DNA of 5,641 bases, taken from contig NZ_CABUCJ010000140.1 of NCBI RefSeq assembly GCF_902490045.1, positions 1-5,641 on the forward strand. Reading direction: 5' to 3'. The DNA comes from an uncultured Anaerotruncus sp. GTDB lineage: Bacteria; Bacillota; Clostridia; Oscillospirales; Ruminococcaceae. This document shows positions 1 to 4,530 of the stretch, one piece after another; within the stretch, counting starts at the first letter, position 1; each line of letters begins with the position of its first letter. The position numbers were made by a program, and so were the translations under genes. The notes beneath the pieces are model-generated. The model saw nothing but the letters and a program-made list of their open reading frames with translations, made no database searches and had not been told where the DNA came from.

Positions 1-20
1 CGCCTGCCGTTCGGCAGGCG
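1..20. terminator. GC-rich perfect hairpin at window edge
   Basis: Bases 1-9 (CGCCTGCCG) are the exact reverse complement of bases 12-20, leaving a two-base centre (in RNA, an 8-bp stem with a GTTC tetraloop). No T-tract follows directly; the nearest T run is TTTT at 35-38. It could be the terminator or 3' end of a gene lying left of the window, or an unrelated small palindrome. A second small stem, CCGGG/CCCGG at 43-47 and 51-55, follows. The upstream gene is not visible, so the role is uncertain. Confidence 0.35.
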
Positions 21-45
21 TGATTGCGGCAGAATTTTGTGACCG

Positions 46-163
46 GGTATCCCGGCGCGGCGCGCGGAATTGCAGAACCATACCGGAAAGGCCGGGGAGC
101 GGTTAAAAACCGCTCCCCGGCCTTTTCCCTTGATTTTTTGCTCCGGTATGCCCGGCGCGGCGC
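46..163. repeat. Imperfect direct repeat flanking a terminator
   Basis: GGTATCCCGGCGCGGCGC at 46-63 recurs at 145-163 with a single extra G after GGTAT. The 13-base core CCCGGCGCGGCGC occupies 51-63 and 151-163, exactly 100 bases apart. In addition, CATACCGG at 79-86 is the inverse of CCGGTATG at 143-150, so an outer stem could enclose the terminator hairpin. The two copies bracket the hairpin symmetrically. This may be a small local duplication or part of a dispersed intergenic repeat; nothing visible gives it a function. Confidence 0.5.
87..126 (+). terminator. Strong intrinsic terminator
   Basis: Bases 87-104 and 108-125 form a perfect 18-bp stem (AAAGGCCGGGGAGCGGTT and its complement) with an AAA loop at 105-107. 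The right arm ends in TTTT (123-126), and a further T run, TTTTTT, lies at 134-139. The A-rich left flank (AAA at 87-89) gives a short U-tract on the opposite strand too, so it may work in both directions. It most likely ends transcription of a gene left of the window and insulates the regulator gene starting at 310. Confidence 0.85.
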
Positions 164-256
164 ATCCGGGCGGGAAAGGTCCGTCATGGGATAGAGCGCG
201 CGCGAATGGAATTTGAGGACATGTGACTGGTAAAATAGTACGCGTAACTTGGTTTA

Positions 257-285
257 TTCAGAAATTTGGCGATTTTACCTATAAT
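257..285 (+). promoter_or_regulatory. Putative promoter of the XRE regulator gene
   Basis: A consensus -10 hexamer TATAAT lies at 280-285. Seventeen bases upstream is TTCAGA (257-262), a 4/6 match to the TTGACA -35 box. The surroundings are A/T-rich compared with the rest of the window. Transcription would start near 292, giving a leader of under 20 bases before the ATG at 310. The -10 box lies between the arms of an inverted repeat (266-310). Confidence 0.65.
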
Positions 286-310
286 TTTACAAAAAGGGGA
301 AAATCGCCAA
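266..310. promoter_or_regulatory. Inverted repeat around the -10 box, candidate autoregulatory operator
   Basis: TTGGCGATTTT at 266-276 is the exact reverse complement of AAAATCGCCAA at 300-310. Allowing one mismatch, the arms extend to 14 bp (266-279 and 297-310). The arms enclose the TATAAT box, and the right arm overlaps the start codon and the ribosome-binding region. The arm centres are about 34 bp apart, close to three helical turns, so two repressor dimers could bind on one DNA face. The left arm lies upstream of the predicted transcript start, which favours a DNA operator over an RNA hairpin. Autoregulation by the downstream XRE protein is inference. Confidence 0.5.
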
Positions 311-657
311 TGACAGTCGCCAATCTGGGTCAGATCATCAAGCACCGCAGGGAGCGGATGAAAATCAGCCAGGAAAATCTCGCGGACTTGGCGGGAATCA
401 GCACGAAACTGCTCAGCGACATCGAATGCGGCAGGGCAAATCCGACCTTTGAAACGATGGACCTCGTGGCCGCCGCGCTGGGTGTGGAGCTGGAGGAGCT
501 GCTCCAGCCCGAGCAGGTGATCGACCTGCTTCCCCAAAACGACCTCTCGCGGTACCAGCAGATGCTCGACCGCCTGCCGCCGTTTGCGCAGCGAATGGTC
601 ATCGCAGGGCTTGAGGGCGCGATCGCCGGCTGCATGCAGCTTGCCAGGGAAATGTAA
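310..657 (+). CDS. XRE-family helix-turn-helix transcriptional regulator
   Basis: A 115-residue protein with a Cro/C1-type helix-turn-helix domain at about residues 6-65. Family hallmarks visible are the first helix with KHRRERMKISQE, the turn LADLAGIS (24-31), the recognition helix ending in LSDIECGRANPT (35-46), and the closing helix LVAAALGVELEEL (52-64). Residues 66-115 form a short helical tail (RYQQMLDRLP, then MVIAGLEGAIAGCMQLA) that may mediate dimerisation. The ATG at 310 is preferred over an in-frame ATG at 223 because AAGGGGA ends 9 bases upstream, homology starts right after residue 1, and the longer start would overrun the predicted promoter. It stands alone in its orientation, so its target genes are not evident; the inverted repeat over its own promoter suggests self-control. 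It has no phage or toxin partner in the window. Confidence 0.9.
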   Translation: MTVANLGQIIKHRRERMKISQENLADLAGISTKLLSDIECGRANPTFETMDLVAAALGVELEELLQPEQVIDLLPQNDLSRYQQMLDRLPPFAQRMVIAGLEGAIAGCMQLAREM

Positions 658-679
658 TGGCCGCCCGCCGGGCGGCCAT
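657..679 (+). terminator. GC hairpin immediately after the regulator stop codon
   Basis: ATGGCCGCCC (657-666) pairs with GGGCGGCCAT (670-679) across a GCC loop. The hairpin starts at the last base of the TAA stop. It is not followed by a T-tract (ATATGCGCG comes next), so it is a weak or Rho-assisted terminator candidate, or a 3'-end stabiliser. It sits in the 51-bp gap between two convergent genes. Confidence 0.45.
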
Positions 680-688
680 ATATGCGCG

Positions 689-706
689 TCCCCGTGTTTG
701 CGGGGA
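689..706 (-). terminator. Small hairpin after the SDR stop codon
   Basis: TCCCCG (689-694) pairs with CGGGGA (701-706) around a six-base loop, placed just beyond the SDR stop on the minus strand. There is no T-tract after it on the minus strand. It may act together with the stronger hairpin at 657-679 as a shared end point for the two convergent transcripts. Confidence 0.35.
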
Positions 707-708
707 GC

Positions 709-1458
709 TTATTTGGTTCGCCGCTGCATGTGCCAGCAGGCGCGCGCGGCGAACGGCTCGGACGCGAAATGCGCGGCCAGCTTGGCGGCTTTCATCAGAC
801 CGCCGGGGATGATGAGCGCGCGGCGGGCGAACATCCCGTCGACGGCGCGGCGCGCGGCCTCGAGGCTCGGCATCCCGCCCACGGCAAACCGCACGTCGGC
901 GGTTTTGCTGAACGCGGTGTTCACCGGGCCGGGGCAGAACGCCCCAAGATAGACGCGGCTGCCCCGGCGGCGCAGCTCCTCCCGCACGCCGACCGTCAGC
1001 CGCATGACATAGGCCTTGGAGGCGTAGTAGGCGGCCATCTGCGGGCCGGGGAAAAAGGCCGCCGACGAGGCGACGTTGAGGATGTAGCCGCTGTCCCGCG
1101 CGACAAAATCCCGCAGAAAGAGCTTGGTGAGGATGTGCACGGCGCGGATATTCGTATCGATCAGCCGCAGCTCGTCGTCGAGGTCGGTTTTGTCGAACAT
1201 GCCGCACAGCCCGAACCCGGCGTTGTTGACGAGGATGTCGATCTTTTCCGCGCGCAGCTGTTCGTAGAGGCGGCGGCACTCCTTCTCGTCCGAGAGGTCC
1301 GCGCAGACGACCTGCGCGCCGCCGGGCAGCGTTTTGGCGAGCGCCTCCAGCCTGCCGCGGCTGCGCGCCGTCAAGATCAGTTTGCATCCCCGCGCCGACA
1401 GTACCCGCGCGATATCCCGCCCGAGCCCGGAGCTCGCGCCCGTCACCAGTGCTTTCAT
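709..1458 (-). CDS. Short-chain dehydrogenase/reductase (classical SDR, NAD(P)-dependent)
   Basis: A 249-residue cytosolic oxidoreductase with all the classical SDR landmarks: the glycine-rich cofactor motif TGASSGLG at 6-13, basic residues TARSRGR at 30-36 that suggest NADPH, ADL at 53-55, NNAG at 78-81, structural Asn103, catalytic Ser131, Tyr144 and Lys148 (Y-x3-K, 13 residues after the Ser), and CPGPVNTAF at 175-183. Length is typical of the family. The overall look resembles the general DltE/YqjQ-like group, whose substrates cannot be read from sequence. The start at 1458 is chosen because GGAGGAATCGGC precedes it closely and MKALVTGASS is the usual SDR beginning; an in-frame ATG at 1512 would add 18 non-homologous residues and overlap the promoter. 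It is single-gene, convergent with the XRE gene and divergent from gene A. Substrate and physiological role are unknown. Confidence 0.92.
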   Translation of the reverse strand: MKALVTGASSGLGRDIARVLSARGCKLILTARSRGRLEALAKTLPGGAQVVCADLSDEKECRRLYEQLRAEKIDILVNNAGFGLCGMFDKTDLDDELRLIDTNIRAVHILTKLFLRDFVARDSGYILNVASSAAFFPGPQMAAYYASKAYVMRLTVGVREELRRRGSRVYLGAFCPGPVNTAFSKTADVRFAVGGMPSLEAARRAVDGMFARRALIIPGGLMKAAKLAAHFASEPFAARACWHMQRRTK

Positions 1459-1486
1459 GCCGATTCCTCCATACTGCTTTTTGATT

Positions 1487-1514
1487 AGTATACCAAATTT
1501 TCCGCGTTTCACAA
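1487..1514 (-). promoter_or_regulatory. Putative promoter of the SDR gene
   Basis: On the minus strand, TATACT (1492-1487) is a 5/6 match to the -10 box. TTGTGA (1514-1509) lies 16 bases upstream as a 4/6 -35 box. The transcript would start near 1480, about 20 bases before the SDR start codon and just ahead of its GGAGG site at 1466-1470. The region is A/T-richer than the flanking coding DNA. Confidence 0.55.
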
Positions 1515-1598
1515 ACAGATTCCGCTTTTAATGAAGCAGACAAAAAACAATGGGAATTTTATACAAACTGTCATTTACAATGAAAAACAGGATGAAAC

Positions 1599-1644
1599 TA
1601 TGTCGGATTGATGCATTGTTGCAACCTTGCGCACATGGTAAAAT
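1599..1644 (+). promoter_or_regulatory. Promoter of secreted-protein gene A, with conserved upstream block
   Basis: TTGTTG (1616-1621), a 17-bp spacer and TAAAAT (1639-1644) preceded by TGG give a sigma-A-type promoter with an extended -10. The same architecture recurs upstream of gene C at 4397-4425, and the 46 bases from 1599 to 1644 align without gaps to 4380-4425 with 34 identities. The -10 box, the TTG of the -35 and the block TATGTCG are identical in both. The block at 1599-1612, upstream of the -35, could hold a regulator site. Such conservation between two intergenic regions supports a functional promoter. Confidence 0.75.
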
Positions 1645-1650
1645 GAAAGA

Positions 1651-1751
1651 ACAGGAAAGAGACAGAGCGGGCCCGCTCTGTGCTGCGCCGCCATGCGGCG
1701 CAGCAATCCCCCCTGTTCGGGCGGCCCGCGAGGATTGAAGGAGGAGAAAAT
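1651..1751 (+). promoter_or_regulatory. Structured 5' leader of gene A (tandem hairpins)
   Basis: The roughly 100-nt untranslated leader starts near 1651. Hairpin 1 is a perfect palindrome at 1662-1681 (8-bp stem, GGCC loop 1670-1673). Hairpin 2 abuts it: GCTGCGCCGC at 1682-1691 pairs with 1695-1704 around a CAT loop. Next comes a conserved stretch CAATCCCCC, then GTTCGGGCGGCC, then the ribosome binding site AAGGAGG at 1738-1744. In this copy only, CAATCC (1704-1709) can also pair with GGATTG (1732-1737), next to the ribosome binding site. The leader of C keeps both hairpins with compensatory base changes, so the folding appears to be selected. It might govern translation, RNA stability or transcription; I do not recognise it as a known riboswitch or T-box. 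Confidence 0.65.
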
Positions 1752-2996
1752 ATGAAAAAGCTGTTGGCACTTACCCTCGCGCTGGCAATGGCGCTCTCCC
1801 TCGGTGTGGCCGCCTTCGCGGAAGACGCGGCGCTTCCGGGCGACGAGGCCTCCGAGGCACTTAAATGGCATACTTTTTGGTGGGCGGACGAAGCTTCGGA
1901 AGAGCTCTCGATCTATGGGTGGTTTCTGGATGCTGGCGACAAGCTGAACCCCGGCCTGGACGTGGATGAGACGGAGAACGATTCGGCCCTTTCGGGCTCG
2001 ACCCTTTATCTGCTGTTGCAGTCGTCGGAAGATCTTCCTGACCTTGATAAGGAAGTGAAGATCAAGGTCTCCCGTGAGGACGGATCGAAGCAGGTCCTTT
2101 CCGCTAAGCTCGTCGAAAAAAAGCTCCCTGACAAGGAGTTCCTTACCGATCAGGAGAAGCTGATCGAATACCATGGCGACGGACGTGTCTGGGCGATCGA
2201 GGTCAAGCTCAAGGAATTCTATAACGACGACGAATTTAAGATCTCCTTCAAGCTCACCGCTACGGCGAAGAAGGACATTCCGGTACCCATTTATTATTAT
2301 GATCTGGACGAAGGGCATCCCTATATTCCCAAGGGAACCAAGTGTACCGTTTATACCGCTCCCTTCTGGGTGACCAACCGCGTGCTCGACGCGGACCAAG
2401 ACTTCGCGGCGGGCAACCGCGGCGAAACCCTCAAGCCCGCGAAGAACGACGACAGCGAGATCACCTGGGAAAACGAAAACGACACGCTGGCGTGGCTGCG
2501 CTTCTCAGGCAACGACGACCAGGGCCAGTTCTATCCCAAGATGGTTACCGGTTGGGACGACCAGACCTATGCGGAGTACTTCGCGGATCAGGACGCCTTC
2601 CTCTATGACTTTGTGGCGCGCGCGGCGGGCGAGACGAAGATCGCCTCTACAAGCCGCGCGACCCTCGACCTGCGGTACCCGTTCGTCGACGAGGACGGAG
2701 AGCTTACGGTGGAGCCGGAGGACATCGTCGTCTACATGATCGACGAGGACGGCCTGCCGGCGGATATCACCTCCGAGTTCCAGTTCGTTGAGACGGACGA
2801 CGGCGACTATGTCCTGCGGACCAAGACCCGCAAGCTGGGCGTCTACATCATCGCGGAGAAGCCGATCACGGCCGATGAGGAAGCGGCCGAGGCTCCCGAA
2901 GAGGCGGAAATCCCCGCGGAGACCGTCGAGGAAGCGCCCGCTGAGGAGGCCCCCGCGGCTCCCGTCAAGGCGATCCTCCCCTCCTTCGCGAAATAA
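1752..2996 (+). CDS. Secreted acidic protein A, uncharacterised tandem family
   Basis: A 414-residue exported protein of unknown function. Residues 1-23 are a Sec signal peptide (MKKLL, hydrophobic core, predicted cleavage after AFA). About 36-205 is a strand-rich region with VKIKVSREDGSK (102-113), KLVEKKL (119-125) and FKISFKLTATAKK (162-174). About 206-373 is the better conserved module: DADQDF (213-218), ITWENENDTLAW (237-248), YFADQDAFLYDF (276-287), DEDGEL (313-318) and TRKLGVYIIAEK (359-370). A Glu/Ala/Pro linker (374-403) leads to the tail PVKAILPSFAK (404-414). No LPXTG, transmembrane anchor or lipobox Cys is present; Cys198 is the only cysteine. The ATG at 1752 has AAGGAGG 7 bases upstream; an in-frame ATG at 1680 falls inside the leader hairpins and lacks the signal peptide at its terminus. 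From memory, the LG-Y-I-E ending resembles uncharacterised secreted Clostridia proteins ending in TRTLGSYVISD-like motifs; unverified. First of three paralogues. Confidence 0.85.
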   Translation: MKKLLALTLALAMALSLGVAAFAEDAALPGDEASEALKWHTFWWADEASEELSIYGWFLDAGDKLNPGLDVDETENDSALSGSTLYLLLQSSEDLPDLDKEVKIKVSREDGSKQVLSAKLVEKKLPDKEFLTDQEKLIEYHGDGRVWAIEVKLKEFYNDDEFKISFKLTATAKKDIPVPIYYYDLDEGHPYIPKGTKCTVYTAPFWVTNRVLDADQDFAAGNRGETLKPAKNDDSEITWENENDTLAWLRFSGNDDQGQFYPKMVTGWDDQTYAEYFADQDAFLYDFVARAAGETKIASTSRATLDLRYPFVDEDGELTVEPEDIVVYMIDEDGLPADITSEFQFVETDDGDYVLRTKTRKLGVYIIAEKPITADEEAAEAPEEAEIPAETVEEAPAEEAPAAPVKAILPSFAK

Positions 2997-3018
2997 GCGA
3001 ATTCACAGCGAACACAAT

Positions 3019-3044
3019 GGCCCGCGGACGGAAGCCCGCGGGCC
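3019..3044 (+). other. Hairpin downstream of gene A, fused to B's leader
   Basis: GGCCCGCGG (3019-3027) pairs with CCGCGGGCC (3036-3044) around loop ACGGAAGC. The same hairpin with the same loop follows gene B (4319-4350), where the stem is 12 bp and ends in ATT. Here the right arm runs straight into CGCTCGGTGC, which is leader sequence of the B gene, so the outer A-T pairs and any T-rich tail are missing. Termination should be inefficient, which fits B being co-transcribed with A. Confidence 0.6.
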
Positions 3045-3120
3045 CGCTCGGTGCTACGCCGCCATGGCGGCGCAGCAATCTCCCTTGTTTGGGCGGCCTT
3101 GGAGAAAAGGAGGATAAAAC
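3041..3120 (+). promoter_or_regulatory. Truncated, promoterless leader of gene B
   Basis: From GGGCCCGCTCGGTG (3041-3054) onward this matches the right half of the A and C leaders. Hairpin 2 is kept (core 3057-3064 with 3065-3072, extendable to 3052/3077 across one A-C mismatch), as are the CCCTTGTTTGGGCGGCC block and AAAAGGAGG (3106-3114). The left arm of hairpin 1, the promoter and the upstream block seen in A and C are absent. Bases 3082-3131 are identical to 4492-4541 of C. The A-B gap is 124 bp against 231 bp for B-C, a 107-bp difference matching the missing segment. B is therefore likely read from A's promoter. Confidence 0.65.
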
Positions 3121-4299
3121 ATGAAAAAACTGCTGGCACTTACCCTTGCGCTGGCAATGGCGCTCTCCCTCGGTGTGGTTTCGTATGCTCACGCCGATAC
3201 GGATGAGGACAAACTTGCCGATGCCGTCTTCGGGACAATGAGCGAATATGTCCACGACGGGGATACGCTGAAAAACAGCTGGTTTGCGATGATGGACAGC
3301 CCCGGCGACCGCTTCGCCGATGCGGACAACGACACCGTCAAATCGGGCGCGACCGTCTATATCATCCTTGGGAATTATGGCCGGATTGATATGGAAAAGG
3401 ACGTCAAGATCAAGATCAAAAAAGACGACGGCTCCAAGTATGTCAACTCGGTCAAGCTGGTCGAGAAAAAGCTCGACGGGAAGGAAGGCCTTGTGGAGCC
3501 TGAGATGGATGAAGACGGCGGCTATTATGGCGCCGGCCGCTACTGGGTGCTGGAGGTCAAGCTCAAGGAGTTCCCGACCGACGACGAATACAAGATCTCC
3601 TTTGAGCTGACCGCGACCGCCAAGCGGGAGTTCAAGAGTGACGAGGACGACCAATATGACATCCCCAAAGGCGTGAAGATCACCGTCCACACAGAACCCA
3701 TCTGGGTTTCCAATCTGGTGCTGGACGCGGATCAGGACTTTGCGGCGGGGACCCGCGGCGTGGTGGTGAAGCCGCAGAAGAACGAGGAAAACGAGATCAC
3801 CTGGGAGAACGAGAACGACACGCTGGCGTGGCTCACCTTCACGAGCGACGACGACGCGAAGAAGTTCTACCCCAAGCTGAGCACCAAGTGGGACGACGCG
3901 GAGTACGCGGAATCCTTCGCGGATCAGGATGCGTTCCTCTATGATTTCATCGGAAACCCGCAGATCGCCTCGACGAGCCGCGCGACGCTCAGGCTGCGCC
4001 TCCCGTACGTGGACGAGGACGGGGAGCTATCGGTGGACAATGAGTCGATCGTCGTCTACGAGGTTGTGGACGGGGAGCTGGTTCCGATCACCCAGCCGGG
4101 CAGCATCTATCTGACGGAGGACGATGAATGGGTCTTCGAGCTGAAGACCCGCAAGCTCGGCACCTACATCATCGCGGAGAAGCCGATCACGGCCGGCGGG
4201 GAAGCGACCGAGGCCCCCGCAGAGGAGGCCGCCGGGGAAGCGCCCGCCGAGGAGCCCGTAGCTCCCGTCAAGGCCATCCTCCCCTCCTTCGCGAAATAA
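3121..4299 (+). CDS. Secreted acidic protein B, paralogue of A and C
   Basis: A 392-residue exported protein of unknown function. The signal peptide is identical to A for residues 1-19; cleavage is likely after AHA (25) or SYA (23). The N-terminal region (about 30-195) is recognisably related to A (DVKIKIKKDDGSK at 94-106, KLVEKKLDGKE at 112-122, DDEYKISFELTATAK at 154-168), but much of 26-80 is unrelated. The C-terminal module (196-358) has DADQDF, ITWENENDTLAW, FADQDAFLYDF, DEDGEL and TRKLGTYIIAEK in the same order as A. A shorter acidic linker (359-381) precedes the tail PVKAILPSFAK (382-392). No cysteine, membrane segment or sorting motif was seen. Start: AAAAGGAGG lies 6 bases before the ATG. 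It lies 124 bp after A with no promoter of its own, so it is probably an operon partner of A. Its residues 213-358 are identical to C 225-370. Binding partner and role are unknown. Confidence 0.85.
   Translation: MKKLLALTLALAMALSLGVVSYAHADTDEDKLADAVFGTMSEYVHDGDTLKNSWFAMMDSPGDRFADADNDTVKSGATVYIILGNYGRIDMEKDVKIKIKKDDGSKYVNSVKLVEKKLDGKEGLVEPEMDEDGGYYGAGRYWVLEVKLKEFPTDDEYKISFELTATAKREFKSDEDDQYDIPKGVKITVHTEPIWVSNLVLDADQDFAAGTRGVVVKPQKNEENEITWENENDTLAWLTFTSDDDAKKFYPKLSTKWDDAEYAESFADQDAFLYDFIGNPQIASTSRATLRLRLPYVDEDGELSVDNESIVVYEVVDGELVPITQPGSIYLTEDDEWVFELKTRKLGTYIIAEKPITAGGEATEAPAEEAAGEAPAEEPVAPVKAILPSFAK
3755..4195 (+). repeat. Recombination block shared with gene C (copy 1)
   Basis: This 441-bp segment of gene B matches 5201-5641 in gene C with only two differences (3765 G/A and 3798 C/T); 3799-4195 is perfectly identical for 397 bp. 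Immediately left of 3755 the two genes diverge. The offset is a constant 1446 bases. Both differences are synonymous. Confidence 0.95.
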
Positions 4300-4318
4300 G
4301 CGGATTCACAGCGAACAT

Positions 4319-4350
4319 AATGGCCCGCGGACGGAAGCCCGCGGGCCATT
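4319..4350 (+). terminator. Probable terminator after gene B
   Basis: AATGGCCCGCGG (4319-4330) and CCGCGGGCCATT (4339-4350) form a perfect 12-bp stem with loop ACGGAAGC, 19 bases after the stop codon. It is followed by TGCTCTGC, only weakly T-rich, so efficiency is uncertain. The hairpin and flanking untranslated bases are nearly the same as those after gene A. It separates B from the independent promoter of C. Confidence 0.6.
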
Positions 4351-4379
4351 GCTCTGCATGACGAAGAATATGAATAAAT

Positions 4380-4425
4380 TATGTCGATATGACGCATTGC
4401 GTTCACCATGCGCGAATGGTAAAAT
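4380..4425 (+). promoter_or_regulatory. Promoter of secreted-protein gene C
   Basis: TTGCGT (4397-4402), a 17-bp spacer and TAAAAT (4420-4425) with TGG just upstream mirror the promoter of A base for base in spacing. The shared upstream block TATGTCG (4380-4386) followed by GCATTG (4394-4399) also aligns. The predicted transcript start is near 4432, giving a 99-nt leader. Confidence 0.75.
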
Positions 4426-4431
4426 AAAGAA

Positions 4432-4530
4432 ACAGGAAAGACACCGAACGGGCCCGTTCGGTGTTGTGCCGCCATGGCGGCACAACAATCCCCCTTGTTT
4501 GGGCGGCCTTGGAGAAAAGGAGGATAAAAC
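4432..4530 (+). promoter_or_regulatory. Structured 5' leader of gene C (tandem hairpins)
   Basis: Hairpin 1 is a perfect 24-base palindrome at 4441-4464 (arms ACACCGAACGGG and its complement). Hairpin 2 is a perfect palindrome at 4463-4486 (arms GTTGTGCCGCCA and complement). The two overlap by GT, so their outermost pairs compete. Compared with A, paired positions have changed together in both stems. The conserved CAATCCCCCTTGTTTGGG block and AAAAGGAGG (4516-4524) follow. Its distance to the start codon matches the leaders of A and B. Confidence 0.65.

Noticed and set aside
223..309. Longer start for the XRE gene at ATG 223
   Set aside because: It would add 29 residues without family similarity, has no good ribosome binding site, and runs through the predicted promoter and operator.
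599..1543. Long open frames overlapping the SDR gene on both strands (for example 599-1543 minus and 682-1488 plus)
   Set aside because: They are Arg/Ala/Gly-rich shadow frames typical of GC-rich DNA, while the 709-1458 minus frame carries a full set of SDR motifs.
1662..1704. Leader hairpins of A as an intrinsic terminator of an upstream gene
   Set aside because: No T-tract follows, the upstream gene points the other way, and a conserved promoter lies just in front of the hairpins in both A and C.
1680..1751. Longer start for gene A at ATG 1680
   Set aside because: The extension reads through the leader hairpins and would bury the signal peptide 24 residues inside; the equivalent extension is not conserved for C.
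1575..2399. Minus-strand open frames across genes A, B and C (for example 1575-2399, 2965-3690, 4164-4607)
   Set aside because: They are antisense to genes with signal peptides and ribosome binding sites, have no motifs of their own, and look alike only because the plus-strand genes are paralogous.
2996..2996. Sortase-type anchoring of proteins A and B via LPSFAK
   Set aside because: LPSFA is not LPXTG, and there is no following hydrophobic segment or basic tail; the protein ends two residues later.
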